Part shown: positions 63,216 to 64,000 of the stretch, piece by piece
How positions within the stretch are numbered: position 1 is the stretch's first letter
Layout of the letters: each line of letters starts with the position of its first letter
Assembly: GCA_963082975.1 (NCBI GenBank)
Contig: OY720348.1
Location: forward strand, 21,505,146-21,569,145
Direction of reading: 5' to 3'
DNA length: 64,000 nucleotides
Source: Labia minor
Lineage: Eukaryota > Arthropoda > Insecta > Dermaptera > Spongiphoridae
The notes under the pieces: generated by a model
The model's input: the letters and a program-made list of their open reading frames with translations, nothing else
Database searches by the model: none
What the model was told of the DNA's origin: nothing
Translations under genes and position numbers: made by a program

Positions 63216-64000
63216 TTAAAAAAAAAATTCAGAATAGATCCCCCTTTTTTTGATAACATTTGATGAGATTTTGTATACTCTTTTATGACATTTACTTTTC
63301 AACAAAAAGTCTATTTACAAATGGAATATTTATGGTGAAGTTGCTGAAATGAACCGACAAACCTTTTGAAGTTGAAAGCTTTAGAAAAAACAAGAATTAC
63401 AACAAAACAAAACAAATAGATCATTTATTTGTTCATGTCCTGAGTTTACGAGGAATACATAGTTATAAATAAAGTACACATTATAAGCAAACACACACTA
63501 TTTTCTGAAGATATTCACCCTTGAAATTCCAATATTCTGAAGTTAGGTGCGAATTTAAGCATAGATTATTAATATCTATCTATCTAATGTCATTATTTAT
63601 GTTATAATAATATGAACGAATTATAAATCTTTTGAGTTTGTACAATTATAATTGATATATGTAATAAGTTTTTAATAAATTTCCAAAGAGGTTTTTATCT
63701 TTCTTAGAGCCTTTTTAAATAAAATTTAAAATGAAATGTTTCAAATGAGAATATCGTAGCATTATTTAACATCAAATGGAAATAAGAATTTTAATAATTC
63801 AATATATTATCAATATATATTCTTTCACAAATTTATATACTACATAGCCATTTTTAAATAGATCCTCTAGAGTTATGTTAAATCTTTCTCATTTCATTTT
63901 TCCGTAATTATATTCTTTTCCATTGTTTTTATTGTTTATTTTATTTTTGAATTTGAAATCTTTGAGGTTATAAACTTCCTGTCTGTAGATTAGAATGGTT
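63216..64000. other. AT-rich intron, nothing recognised
   Basis: A short TATC repeat at about 63577-63588; no gene or repeat partner. Confidence 0.5.

Larger units (their letters stand above)
13013..64000 (+). other. Large dachsous intron (continues beyond window)
   Basis: The GT donor at 13013 opens about 51 kb in which no further cadherin linker (DxNDN), transmembrane or cytoplasmic Dachsous segment was recognised. All open frames are short. Content is AT-rich DNA, many mobile elements and scattered GC-richer islands. Very large introns are known for dachsous in flies. A small exon could be missed by eye, so the single-intron reading is an inference. Confidence 0.7.

Noticed and set aside
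13013-64000. Search for further dachsous exons in the intron
   Set aside because: No DxNDN-type linker, transmembrane or cytoplasmic Dachsous motif was found by eye; small exons cannot be excluded.
1-64000. CRISPR array, bacterial operon or integrated prophage
   Set aside because: Spliced genes and eukaryotic transposons throughout; no regularly spaced repeats with unique spacers.

Overview
The window is from a very AT-rich animal genome, almost certainly an arthropod and probably an insect. The reasons are introns with GT/AG borders, the cadherin gene dachsous, and abundant Tc1/mariner, hAT-like, LINE and rolling-circle (Helentron-type) repeats. The species cannot be named from the sequence alone.

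Layout. (1) Positions 1-2239, + strand: the last four coding exons of a PGM2-type phosphoglucomutase/phosphopentomutase, whose last intron carries a short inverted-repeat element. (2) 2240-7160: AT-rich intergenic DNA holding a long inverted repeat with a dead Tc1-like transposon in its centre. (3) 7160-7762: a GC-richer leader/promoter-like segment. (4) 7763-13012, + strand: one uninterrupted 5.25-kb coding exon giving the first 1750 residues of Dachsous (signal peptide, fifteen cadherin repeats and part of a sixteenth), ending at a GT donor. (5) 13013-64000: apparently one huge dachsous intron. No later dachsous exon was recognised, so this intron runs off the window or very small exons were missed.

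The intron is a layered archive of mobile DNA separated by GC-richer, apparently non-coding islands that could be regulatory. The most interesting content is a set of short non-autonomous rolling-circle-like families, here called A, B and C. Each has its own subterminal inverted repeat and its own 3' hairpin, the architecture known from DINE-1/HINE (Helentron-associated) elements. All three share an internal block in which GAAATTTGGTA lies exactly 68 bp before a CCGGAAG motif. A fourth family (D) shares another module with B. B is nested in C, D abuts C, and A sits inside a pogo-like element.

Other intron content: three copies of a long-TIR element with 8-bp target-site duplications (family E); a clean 291-bp hAT-type element; two internally deleted mariner relics; three LINE 3' tails, all antisense to dachsous; two tRNA-like SINE heads; and three local duplications of about 200-315 bp. 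The two genes have no visible functional link: PGM2 is a sugar-phosphate enzyme, and Dachsous is the Fat ligand in planar polarity and Hippo growth control.
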